24,164 bases of DNA from Accumulibacter sp031732815. GTDB taxonomy: Bacteria > Pseudomonadota > Gammaproteobacteria > Burkholderiales > Rhodocyclaceae. Shown in pieces: positions 15,364 through 22,163 of the stretch (its first letter is position 1; each line of letters starts with the position of its first letter). The translations under genes were made by a program, and so were the position numbers. The stretch covers positions 1 to 24,164 of the forward strand of contig NZ_JAVMKF010000183.1 in assembly GCF_031732815.1 (NCBI RefSeq), given 5' to 3'. The notes below the pieces were generated by a model. The model had not been told where the DNA came from, did no database searches, and was given only the letters and a program-made list of their open reading frames with translations.

Positions 15364-15399
15364 ATCTTCGCATCAATCGGGTCATTAATCAAAGACCCG
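15364..15399 (-). promoter_or_regulatory. Promoter of the glk-glg genes with overlapping operator-like dyad
   Basis: On the minus strand TTGATT (15387-15392), a 17-base spacer and GAAGAT (15364-15369) form a weak promoter. Overlapping its -35 is the perfect inverted repeat CGGGTC (15378-15383) / GACCCG (15394-15399) around an AT-rich 10-base centre. A dyad over the -35 in a divergent region suggests a repressor site. No regulator gene is adjacent and the binding protein is unknown. Confidence 0.4.
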
Positions 15400-15483
15400 T
15401 TGCGTACGCAGCGCGCTCGGCGATTGCCCGCCGGCGCCCGACGTGTTACGGTTCCCGCTCCTTTCGTCATCCGTTGGCCACCT

Positions 15484-16890
15484 GTGAAACGTGACAATCT
15501 GATTCGAAAACTTGTCGAGGTGGTCGGCGCCACGCACGTTCTGACCGGCGAGGACGCGATGTCGCCACACCTTGTGGATTGGCGCGGACGCTATCGAGGT
15601 TCAGCCATCTGCGTCGTCCAGCCAGGTAGTACGGCCGAAATCTCGGCAGTCGTTGCCACCTGTGCTCTGCACGGGGTAGCGATCGTTCCGCAGGGCGGTA
15701 ACACCGGTCTGTGCGGTGCAGCTACGCCGAACCCGGACGGCGGCGCAGTCGTCGTCGGCCTCGCCCGAGTGAATCGCATCCGGAGCATCGATCCGGCGAA
15801 CAATACGATGACCGTTGAAGCCGGCTGCCTGTTGCACGACGTCCGCGCTGCCGCTGCCGCTGCCCAGCGGCTGTTTCCCCTGTCGCTGGCGGCTGAAGGA
15901 AGCTGCCAGATCGGTGGCAATCTGTCGACCAATGCGGGCGGCGTCCAGGTGTTGCGTTACGGCAATGCGCGCGAGCTGACGCTCGGTCTCGAGGTCGTTT
16001 TGCCCAGCGGGGAAGTCTGGGACGGGCTGCGCGGCCTGCGCAAGAACAATACCGGCTATGACCTGAAGCAGCTGTTCATTGGCGCCGAAGGAACGCTCGG
16101 CATCATTACGGCTGCCGTGCTCAAGCTGTTTCCCCTACCCAGCGCAACGGCAACCGCTTGGCTGGCAGTCGCCTCACCGAGCGCGGCAGTGATCCTTCTT
16201 GGCCATCTGCAGGACCGGTTTGGCGCCGCGCTGACCGCCTGTGAGCTGATCTCGGAGACTGCACTGCACATCGTCCGCCGCCACGTGCGCACTGGTTCCG
16301 AGCTTCCCGCCAGCCCCTGGCACCTGCTGATCGAGTTGTCGAGCGGCGATGACGCGACCGCGATGCACGAGGCACTGACGTCGTTTCTCGCTGCGGCGAG
16401 CGACGACGGTCGGGTGGACGACGCCGTTCTGGCCCAAAGCAGCGAACAGGCCAGGGCGCTGTGGGCCCTGCGCGAGAACATCGGCGAAGCGGAGAGACGC
16501 GAGGGCCCCAGTATCAAGCACGATGTTTCGCTCCCCATATCTCTCGTGCCTGAATTCATCGCCCTTGCCGATCAGGCGCTTGGCGCAGCCTTTCCGGATC
16601 TGCGCAGCGTTACGTTCGGCCATATCGGCGACGGCAACCTGCACTACAACCAGTCGAAGGTCGACGCTGCCGATAACGCGGCGTTTCTCACCGCGCGACC
16701 GCAAGTCAACCGTATCGTGCATGATCTGGCTCACCGCCTGGGGGGCAGCATCAGTGCGGAACACGGTATTGGACAACTGAAGCGTGATGAGTTGCCGCGT
16801 TACAAGCAACCGCTCGAACTCGACCTGATGCGCGCGATCAAGCGTACAATCGACCCGCGCGGGCTGATGAATCCCGGCAAGTTACTGTGA
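15484..16890 (+). CDS. FAD-linked oxidase (GlcD / D-2-hydroxyacid dehydrogenase family)
   Basis: The product is 468 aa from a GTG start at 15484. It belongs to the family with an N-terminal PCMH-type FAD domain (FAD_binding_4) and a C-terminal FAD-oxidase_C domain, which oxidises D-2-hydroxyacids such as D-lactate, glycolate or D-2-hydroxyglutarate. The pyrophosphate loop is PQGGNTGLCGAATP (69-82). C-terminal metal/substrate motifs are GHIGDGNLHYN (379-389) and SAEHGIGQLK (424-433). GTG is chosen because the family homology begins there (KRDNLIRKLVEVVG); the upstream in-frame ATG at 15400 adds Arg-rich sequence overlapping the promoter region. It is divergent from glk and followed by rmlA after 27 bases. 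The substrate cannot be told from the sequence. Confidence 0.85.
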   Translation: MKRDNLIRKLVEVVGATHVLTGEDAMSPHLVDWRGRYRGSAICVVQPGSTAEISAVVATCALHGVAIVPQGGNTGLCGAATPNPDGGAVVVGLARVNRIRSIDPANNTMTVEAGCLLHDVRAAAAAAQRLFPLSLAAEGSCQIGGNLSTNAGGVQVLRYGNARELTLGLEVVLPSGEVWDGLRGLRKNNTGYDLKQLFIGAEGTLGIITAAVLKLFPLPSATATAWLAVASPSAAVILLGHLQDRFGAALTACELISETALHIVRRHVRTGSELPASPWHLLIELSSGDDATAMHEALTSFLAAASDDGRVDDAVLAQSSEQARALWALRENIGEAERREGPSIKHDVSLPISLVPEFIALADQALGAAFPDLRSVTFGHIGDGNLHYNQSKVDAADNAAFLTARPQVNRIVHDLAHRLGGSISAEHGIGQLKRDELPRYKQPLELDLMRAIKRTIDPRGLMNPGKLL

Positions 16891-16917
16891 ACCGACAGAA
16901 AACCAAGGACGCCCTAG

Positions 16918-17802
16918 ATGAAGCAGAGAAGAGGTATCGTTCTTGCCGGCGGCTCTGGCACCCGACTGCATCCGGCAACGCTGGCGCTGTCCAAGCAACT
17001 CCTCCCGGTCTATGACAAACCGATGGTCTATTATCCGCTCAGCACGCTGATGCTGGCTGGGATACGCGAGATTCTGATCATTTCAACACCGCAGGATACG
17101 CCGCGCTACCGCGAGTTGCTGGGCGACGGCGAGAAGTGGGGCGTCAGTCTGCACTACGCAGTCCAGCCCAGCCCCGACGGACTGGCGCAAGCCTTTCTGA
17201 TTGGCGAGGATTTCCTTGCTGGCGGGGCGAGTGCCTTGATACTCGGCGACAATCTGTTTTACGGTAACGACCTGATCGCGCAACTGCGCGCCGCACATGC
17301 GCGGCACGAAGGTGCGACCGTGTTTGCCTACCCGGTCAACGACCCCGAGCGCTACGGCGTCGTTGAATTCGACGATCAAGGTCGGGCCGTCAGCCTCGAG
17401 GAAAAGCCCGTCCGTCCGAAGAGCCGCTACGCCGTCACCGGTCTCTATTTTTACGACGAGCGCGTGGTCGAGGTTGCCCGGCAACTGCGGCCGAGCCGCC
17501 GCGGCGAACTGGAAATCACCGATGTCAACCGGCAGTACCTCGCCTGGCAGGCACTCGAAGTAAAGGTCATGGGCCGGGGGAATGCCTGGCTCGATACGGG
17601 AACCCATGATAGCCTGATCGAAGCCAGCCTGTTCATTCAGACGATCGAGAAGCGGCAGGGGCTGAAGATTTCCTGTCCCGAGGAGATTGCCTGGCGCGCC
17701 GGCTGGATCGACCGGGCGCAGGTCGAAAGGCTGGCCGCGCCAATGGCGAAGAATGGCTACGGCCAGTATCTGCTGCGCATTATCGAAGAAAGGCTCTTCT
17801 GA
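16918..17802 (+). CDS. rfbA: Glucose-1-phosphate thymidylyltransferase
   Basis: The product is 294 aa, full length for RmlA/RfbA. It makes dTDP-glucose from dTTP and glucose 1-phosphate, the first step to dTDP-L-rhamnose. The nucleotide-binding loop LAGGSGTRLHP (9-19), QPSPDGLAQAF (83-93) and LGDNLFYG (109-116, with the metal-binding Asp at 111) are diagnostic. The C-terminal WIDRAQVERLAAPMAKNGYGQYL is typical. AAGGA precedes the ATG at eight bases. The stop overlaps the rfbC start (TGATG), so the two are translationally coupled. Confidence 0.96.
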   Translation: MKQRRGIVLAGGSGTRLHPATLALSKQLLPVYDKPMVYYPLSTLMLAGIREILIISTPQDTPRYRELLGDGEKWGVSLHYAVQPSPDGLAQAFLIGEDFLAGGASALILGDNLFYGNDLIAQLRAAHARHEGATVFAYPVNDPERYGVVEFDDQGRAVSLEEKPVRPKSRYAVTGLYFYDERVVEVARQLRPSRRGELEITDVNRQYLAWQALEVKVMGRGNAWLDTGTHDSLIEASLFIQTIEKRQGLKISCPEEIAWRAGWIDRAQVERLAAPMAKNGYGQYLLRIIEERLF

Positions 17803-18344
17803 TGAAGATCACGGCAAGCGCCATCCCAGACGTTCTGCTGATCGAACCAAAGGTCTTCGGCGACCCGCGCGGTTTCTTTCTGGAGAGCTTCAACGCCAGA
17901 GTCTTCCAGGAAACGAGTGGATTGACCGTTACTTTCGTGCAGGACAACCAGTCGCGTTCGGCTGCCGGCGTCCTGCGCGGCTTGCACTATCAGATCAGGC
18001 AGCCGCAAGGCAAGCTCGTGCGCGTCGTGCGGGGCTGCGTGTTCGATGTGGCCGTCGATATGCGACGCCAGTCGCCGCAGTTCGGCCAATGGGTGGGCGT
18101 CGAACTGTCCGAAGACAACTACCGCCAGATGTGGATCCCTCCTGGCTTTGCGCACGGTTTTCTGGTCCTCTCGGAAAGCGCAGACTTTCTCTACAAGACC
18201 ACGGATTACTACGATCCGGCGAGCGAGCGAACGCTCGCCTGGAACGATCCGACGGTCGGCATCGAATGGCCACTGCGCGGCGAGCCTCGCCTTTCGGCCA
18301 AGGATTTTGACGGTCAGCCATTGGCCGCCTGCGAAACTTTCTGA
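17802..18344 (+). CDS. rfbC: dTDP-4-dehydrorhamnose 3,5-epimerase
   Basis: The product is 180 aa, full length for RmlC/RfbC. This cupin epimerises dTDP-4-keto-6-deoxyglucose at C3 and C5. The catalytic His is H62 in LRGLHYQ and the active-site Tyr is around 131 in DFLYKTTDYYDP. FGDPRGFFLESF (19-30) and WIPPGFAHGF (111-120) are family signatures. It overlaps rfbA by one base. rmlB and rmlD, needed to complete dTDP-rhamnose, are not in the window and must lie elsewhere. Confidence 0.96.
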   Translation: MKITASAIPDVLLIEPKVFGDPRGFFLESFNARVFQETSGLTVTFVQDNQSRSAAGVLRGLHYQIRQPQGKLVRVVRGCVFDVAVDMRRQSPQFGQWVGVELSEDNYRQMWIPPGFAHGFLVLSESADFLYKTTDYYDPASERTLAWNDPTVGIEWPLRGEPRLSAKDFDGQPLAACETF

Positions 18345-18353
18345 GCGTCCGGT

Positions 18354-18382
18354 CGCAGTTCCTGCGCCTTCGGAACCTTGCG
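18354..18382. terminator. Imperfect hairpin between convergent rfbC and CYTH-CHAD genes
   Basis: CGCA-GTTCC (18354-18362) pairs with GGAAC-ct-TGCG (18372-18382), a 9-bp stem with a two-base bulge. It fills most of the 48-base gap between the two stop codons. There is no T-run. Confidence 0.3.
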
Positions 18383-18392
18383 CGACTCGGGT

Positions 18393-19871
18393 TCAGGGCG
18401 CAACCCAGGGAACCTCCTGCCGCTGGAACTCGGCCAGCAGCTGGCGCAATTCGGGCAGCAAGGACTCGGTCTGGGCGTTCAGCCAGGAACAGATCGATTC
18501 ACCTTCGTTGCCGGGCAAGCTCTCGGCCGTCAACTGCGCGGCTACGGCCAGGTCGTTCAGATGGCCAAGCAGCTCCTGCAGGCGACTGGCCACCTGGTGA
18601 TAGTTGCTGAGCGCTGGTCCGGCGAGTAAGGGACAGAAGAACTCAACGCCGTAGCGCAGTTGTTTGAACGCCACCCGCAAACGATGACGGGCGGCAGCAT
18701 CGGCGGCGACGGCCACCGCTGCGCGTTCATCGACCCGCCGCGCACGTTTCTTCAGGCAGCGTGGAACGAAGGCAGCGAGCGCTCCGCTGTCCGCTTCCGA
18801 GAGGTCCACGAGAGCGGCTGAAAACTCGATCAGCAGGCGCGAATAGGCCGCCGCACGAAGCGTTTGCTGGGTATGCCGCCGGCTCTCGGCACACGCCGCG
18901 CGCGCGTTCGAGGTCAGACGGTCGAGCGTGGGCTGGTCCGGGAAAGCGGCAGCAATCAGTGGCAAGGTTTCGGCGACAAAGACGTCCCAGTTGCGCGTCT
19001 CGCCCAGCCTGCTCGCCAGTTGCTGCCACAGCGGGTCGAAGGTGGCGACAAACGTTTCTGGCAGGAGCGGCTCCCACAGACGAATCGCCGAGCGCAGACG
19101 GCGAATGGCCACCCGTGCCTGGTGGACGAACTCCGGCTCAGTGCTTGTGCAAACGCCTATCTCGTTGTTCTGCAGGTGGTTGAGGCAGGCCTGCGCGATC
19201 AGGCGGAAGGCGGCGATCGCCGACATGCCAGCGCTGGTCGGCACTGGCAAGGCCTTGCTCGCTGCCAGCGGCAGATTGGCGAGCAGGCGGTAAGCGCGCT
19301 CCGATTTGCTGCTCGCTTCCGGATGCAGATGCAATCCAGCCTGCAAGGCGCGCGCAATGTCGAAAAGTCCGTTCAGCGGGCCGGCCAGCAATTCGATCTC
19401 GACTTCGCAGATCGCCTGCTTCTGGTCACCAGCCTCGATCCAGCCACGGTCGAGCGCGACCTCGCAGCGGCCGCCGCCGGGAGCGTCAAGCACCCAGCTC
19501 TTGCGCCAGAAGCGCGTGGTGAACAGGGGCTGCAGTTGGTCACGAGCGGCTTCCAGCGAACTGCGCACGCGTTCGTCGTCGACCTGGGAAAAGTCGAATC
19601 GCCCGCGTTGACCTGGTACTTCCCACTCGCCGCGCTGCGCCAGGCCGGCGCTGACCAAGGCCACCGTCTTGACGCTCAGCAACCAGTCCTGCCCCTTGCG
19701 GCGATGGCGCACGACGACCCGCTCGCGCTGCAGGCGCCGGTCTGGCGTATCGTAGTAGATGTTGACCAGGAGCACCCTCTTTGACTCGCTGCTCAACAGC
19801 AAAGGGTGTCGCGAGAACCGACTCGCGGCGCGCGGTGACAAAGAAAGCTTGATCTCTGTTTCGGTTGCCAT
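18393..19871 (-). CDS. CYTH-CHAD domain protein (putative inorganic triphosphatase / polyphosphate-binding)
   Basis: The product is 492 aa from the ATG at 19871. The N-terminal CYTH tunnel domain (about 1-200) begins with the hallmark ExExK motif (E4, E6, K8) and carries the paired acidic strand CEVEIEL (155-161) and basic residues that bind triphosphate. The C-terminal helical CHAD domain (about 212-490) has the conserved basic helix HQARVAIRRLR (250-260) and a second His/Lys/Arg-rich half near ARHRLRVAFKQLRYG. E. coli YgiF, with the same layout, is an inorganic triphosphatase, and CHAD domains bind polyphosphate and locate to its granules. The start is placed at MATETEIK because seven consecutive G bases lie six bases upstream. 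It is 132 bases downstream of the K+ channel gene on the same strand. Activity and polyphosphate binding are inferred from family. Confidence 0.9.
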   Translation of the reverse strand: MATETEIKLSLSPRAASRFSRHPLLLSSESKRVLLVNIYYDTPDRRLQRERVVVRHRRKGQDWLLSVKTVALVSAGLAQRGEWEVPGQRGRFDFSQVDDERVRSSLEAARDQLQPLFTTRFWRKSWVLDAPGGGRCEVALDRGWIEAGDQKQAICEVEIELLAGPLNGLFDIARALQAGLHLHPEASSKSERAYRLLANLPLAASKALPVPTSAGMSAIAAFRLIAQACLNHLQNNEIGVCTSTEPEFVHQARVAIRRLRSAIRLWEPLLPETFVATFDPLWQQLASRLGETRNWDVFVAETLPLIAAAFPDQPTLDRLTSNARAACAESRRHTQQTLRAAAYSRLLIEFSAALVDLSEADSGALAAFVPRCLKKRARRVDERAAVAVAADAAARHRLRVAFKQLRYGVEFFCPLLAGPALSNYHQVASRLQELLGHLNDLAVAAQLTAESLPGNEGESICSWLNAQTESLLPELRQLLAEFQRQEVPWVAP

Positions 19872-19908
19872 GCAGAACCCCCCCTGCGGGGAAGCACGCG
19901 CGTTCCCC
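19872..19908 (-). promoter_or_regulatory. Leader with competing hairpins that could mask the ribosome binding site
   Basis: In the minus-strand RNA, UUCCCC (19888-19893) can pair with GGGGAA upstream (19903-19908, 6 bp, 9-base loop). Its CCCC part can instead pair with the G-run at 19878-19884 that serves as Shine-Dalgarno (CCCC-GCA-GGGG). The first fold leaves the binding site free and the second hides it. This is seen in the sequence but untested. Confidence 0.35.
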
Positions 19909-20003
19909 GAATACCGTCTGAATGCCCTCTTGTTTTCTTCCACTTTGCAGCCGGCCTGCGCGTCCCCTGCGCCGCTGCCGGCAACCCGCCAGAGACTCCT
20001 GGC

Positions 20004-21101
20004 CTAGCCCATCTTCTCGATCAGGTGTGCTTTTAATTGCGCTCGCCCGGATGGGTTGGCCAGCGCAATAATCGTGTTGCCCGCCTGGATCACGTGGTCC
20101 ACTTTCGGATTGAAGACCCAAGCGCCGTCTTCCTCGCGTACGGCAAGCAGGATGTAGTCCGGGCTGCGCAGACGCATCTGGCCAACCGGCGTTGGCGGGA
20201 AAGTGGCCGGAACCGGTACCTCCTCGACGCGTACATTCTTGTCCGAGCGCATCATTTCATCAAGGAAGCTGACCACATGCGGGCGCACCATTGCCGAGGC
20301 CAGGCGCATGCCGCCCGTAAAGTCCGGCGAAACCACGACATCCGCGCCCGCCTTGCGCATTTTTTCGACGTTGCGCAGTTCCTGTGCGCGCGCCACGATG
20401 CGCAGGTTCGGATTGAGCTGCCGAGCGGTGATGATGATCATCAGATTGCGTGAATCATCGCCAGTCACGGCAAACAGGCCGCGCGCATCTTCGATGTCGC
20501 TCGCCTCCAGGAGATCGTCATCGGAAGCATCGCCCTGCAGATAGAGCAGGCCGGGATACTTGTCGAGGTTCTCCTCAAAACGCTCTTCGGCAATGTCGAT
20601 GGCGACAAAATGCCGACCGGTATTGTGCAACTCGCGGCCGATGCTGCGTCCGACTCGGCCAAAGCCGCAAATGATGAAATGATGCTTGAGCTTGTGGATG
20701 CGTTTCTCCATCCGTCGTCTCCGAAGGGAATAATCCAGGTCCTTCTCGAGGAAGAACACGGACAGGCTGGTGAACAGAAAGGTCAGCGCACCCAGGCCGG
20801 AAATGGCGATGATACCGGCAAACAGCCGGTCCTCAAGCGAGTGAAGGGGAATGATCTCGCCATAGCCGACGGTCGAGATCGTGATCAGGGTCATGTACAG
20901 GGCGTCGGACCAATCGGCGCGTTCGTCGGCAATCAGGTAGAAGCCGCTGGCGCCGATGGCGATCAGGGCAACGACGCCCACCCCCGCCCAGGCAATGCGT
21001 ACGACGATGCGCTGCAACTGTGCAGAGACCCGCAAGTCGGATTCCTGCAGGCGGCGCATGTGGCGGGCACGCCGCGGATCGCGTTCCGGGCCTTCAGTCA
21101 T
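20004..21101 (-). CDS. RCK-domain potassium channel (TrkA-N type)
   Basis: The product is 365 aa. Two membrane helices (about 35-57 and 93-117) flank a pore loop with the K+ selectivity filter TVGYG (77-81) in the context TLITISTVGYGEIIP. This is the two-helix Ion_trans_2 layout. A cytosolic RCK/TrkA-N Rossmann domain follows, with the dinucleotide-binding loop GFGRVG (146-151) and the acidic residue at the end of strand 2 (FVAIDIAEERF). A TrkA-C domain follows from about 280 (VEEVPVPATF to the end). Such channels (MthK, GsuK) are gated by Ca2+ or nucleotides through the RCK ring. I use the ATG at 21101; a TTG six codons earlier and an ATG at 21056 are alternatives, and none has a clear Shine-Dalgarno. 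It probably shares a transcript with the CYTH-CHAD gene. Confidence 0.92.
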   Translation of the reverse strand: MTEGPERDPRRARHMRRLQESDLRVSAQLQRIVVRIAWAGVGVVALIAIGASGFYLIADERADWSDALYMTLITISTVGYGEIIPLHSLEDRLFAGIIAISGLGALTFLFTSLSVFFLEKDLDYSLRRRRMEKRIHKLKHHFIICGFGRVGRSIGRELHNTGRHFVAIDIAEERFEENLDKYPGLLYLQGDASDDDLLEASDIEDARGLFAVTGDDSRNLMIIITARQLNPNLRIVARAQELRNVEKMRKAGADVVVSPDFTGGMRLASAMVRPHVVSFLDEMMRSDKNVRVEEVPVPATFPPTPVGQMRLRSPDYILLAVREEDGAWVFNPKVDHVIQAGNTIIALANPSGRAQLKAHLIEKMG

Positions 21102-21384
21102 GCCGGTGGGCAGGGCCAAGGGGGGGAAGGTGGGTCACGGGCAGAATGGCAGTGGACAAGAACAAGAACCTGTGGCAGGAACCAAACGTGTCATTCTTAC
21201 GAGATTCGCATAAACGGCGCTCCATGTCTACGATCCTGGCGGCTGCGCGCGACGCAATGCCCGTCGCCGGTCGGCAAGCAGCGGCAAGGTTTCGCCGTCT
21301 GGCGCGGCCGGCGATAATCAGGCACGATGGCAGACGTAAGACCCAGCCAAGCTCCTCTCATCCCTGTCGATCCAGCCAACCACC

Positions 21385-22059
21385 ATGCCAGACAAGCCCT
21401 TCGCCAAGAAAATGGTCGATTCGCGCACCGGCCATCGAATCGCCGAAAGCATCCTCGACTACGTCGGTCACGCTCCGCCCAGCGCGGAACGGCCCAGCCC
21501 CAGTCCAGCGGTGCGGGCGCAAGCAATAGCGCACGCGGCCGCGCGCCAGGCGGCGGTCACCGCCAGCAGCCTCACCTTGCCGCCCGGACCGCTCGGCTGG
21601 ATGACGCTCCTCCCCGAACTGCGCACACTGTGGAAGCTGCAGACGCAGATGGTCGCCGACATTGCAGCTACCTATGGCAAGACGCACGAGCTCAGTCGCG
21701 AGGAAATGCTGTACTGCCTTTTCCGGCATACCGACGCACGCGTCGTGCGTGACCTGGTGACGCAGATCGGCCGGCGTTTCGTCGTCCAGCGTGCCTCGCG
21801 TCCGAAGTTTCGGGCGGTGGCGATGAAGATCGGCCTGCATATCTCGCAACGCGTGATCGGTCGCGGAATCGCCCGCTGGATACCGGTCTTCGGCGCTCTC
21901 GGCGCCGGCGCCTACGCTTACTTCGACACCAGCAAGGTGGCGGCGACGGCCATCGAGTTGTTCACCGGGGTAATCGACGTACACATGGACGACGGTGCGG
22001 ACGACGGTGGCGCAACGGTTGACAAAGCACCGGGCAGAGGCAAGCCTGGCGCCGACTGA
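21385..22059 (+). CDS. Conserved hypothetical protein, possibly EcsC/DUF697-like
   Basis: The product is 224 aa and I do not recognise it firmly. It has a hydrophilic N-terminus with a Pro/Ser-rich linker (30-42). A segment with a hydrophobic start, SLTLPPGPLGWMTLLPEL (62-79), leads into a helix KLQTQMVADIAATYG (84-98). A second Gly/Ala-rich hydrophobic stretch, IPVFGALGAGAYAYFDTSKV (166-185), comes before an acidic and then basic tail. The I-P-x-x-G-A-x-x-G-A-x-x-x-x-x-D-T pattern recalls the end of EcsC and DUF697 proteins, which are small membrane-associated helical proteins of unclear role. Codon use matches the surrounding genes. No Shine-Dalgarno is visible. It is divergent from the K+ channel and 104 bases upstream of the GGDEF gene. 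No function is claimed. Confidence 0.65.
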   Translation: MPDKPFAKKMVDSRTGHRIAESILDYVGHAPPSAERPSPSPAVRAQAIAHAAARQAAVTASSLTLPPGPLGWMTLLPELRTLWKLQTQMVADIAATYGKTHELSREEMLYCLFRHTDARVVRDLVTQIGRRFVVQRASRPKFRAVAMKIGLHISQRVIGRGIARWIPVFGALGAGAYAYFDTSKVAATAIELFTGVIDVHMDDGADDGGATVDKAPGRGKPGAD

Positions 22060-22091
22060 ACGACGGCCACCGGAGGCATCGGTGGGCAGCG

Positions 22092-22120
22092 TTCGGCACG
22101 GGGCGGCGGGCTGCTACAAT
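22092..22120 (+). promoter_or_regulatory. Candidate promoter of the GGDEF gene
   Basis: TACAAT (22115-22120, five of six to TATAAT) stands 17 bases after a poor -35 (TTCGGC). It overlaps the first in-frame ATG at 22119, which argues that translation begins at the later ATG at 22164. Confidence 0.4.
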
Positions 22121-22163
22121 GACGATGCGGGTAATCTCCCTCGACGGGCGGACGACGACAGCG

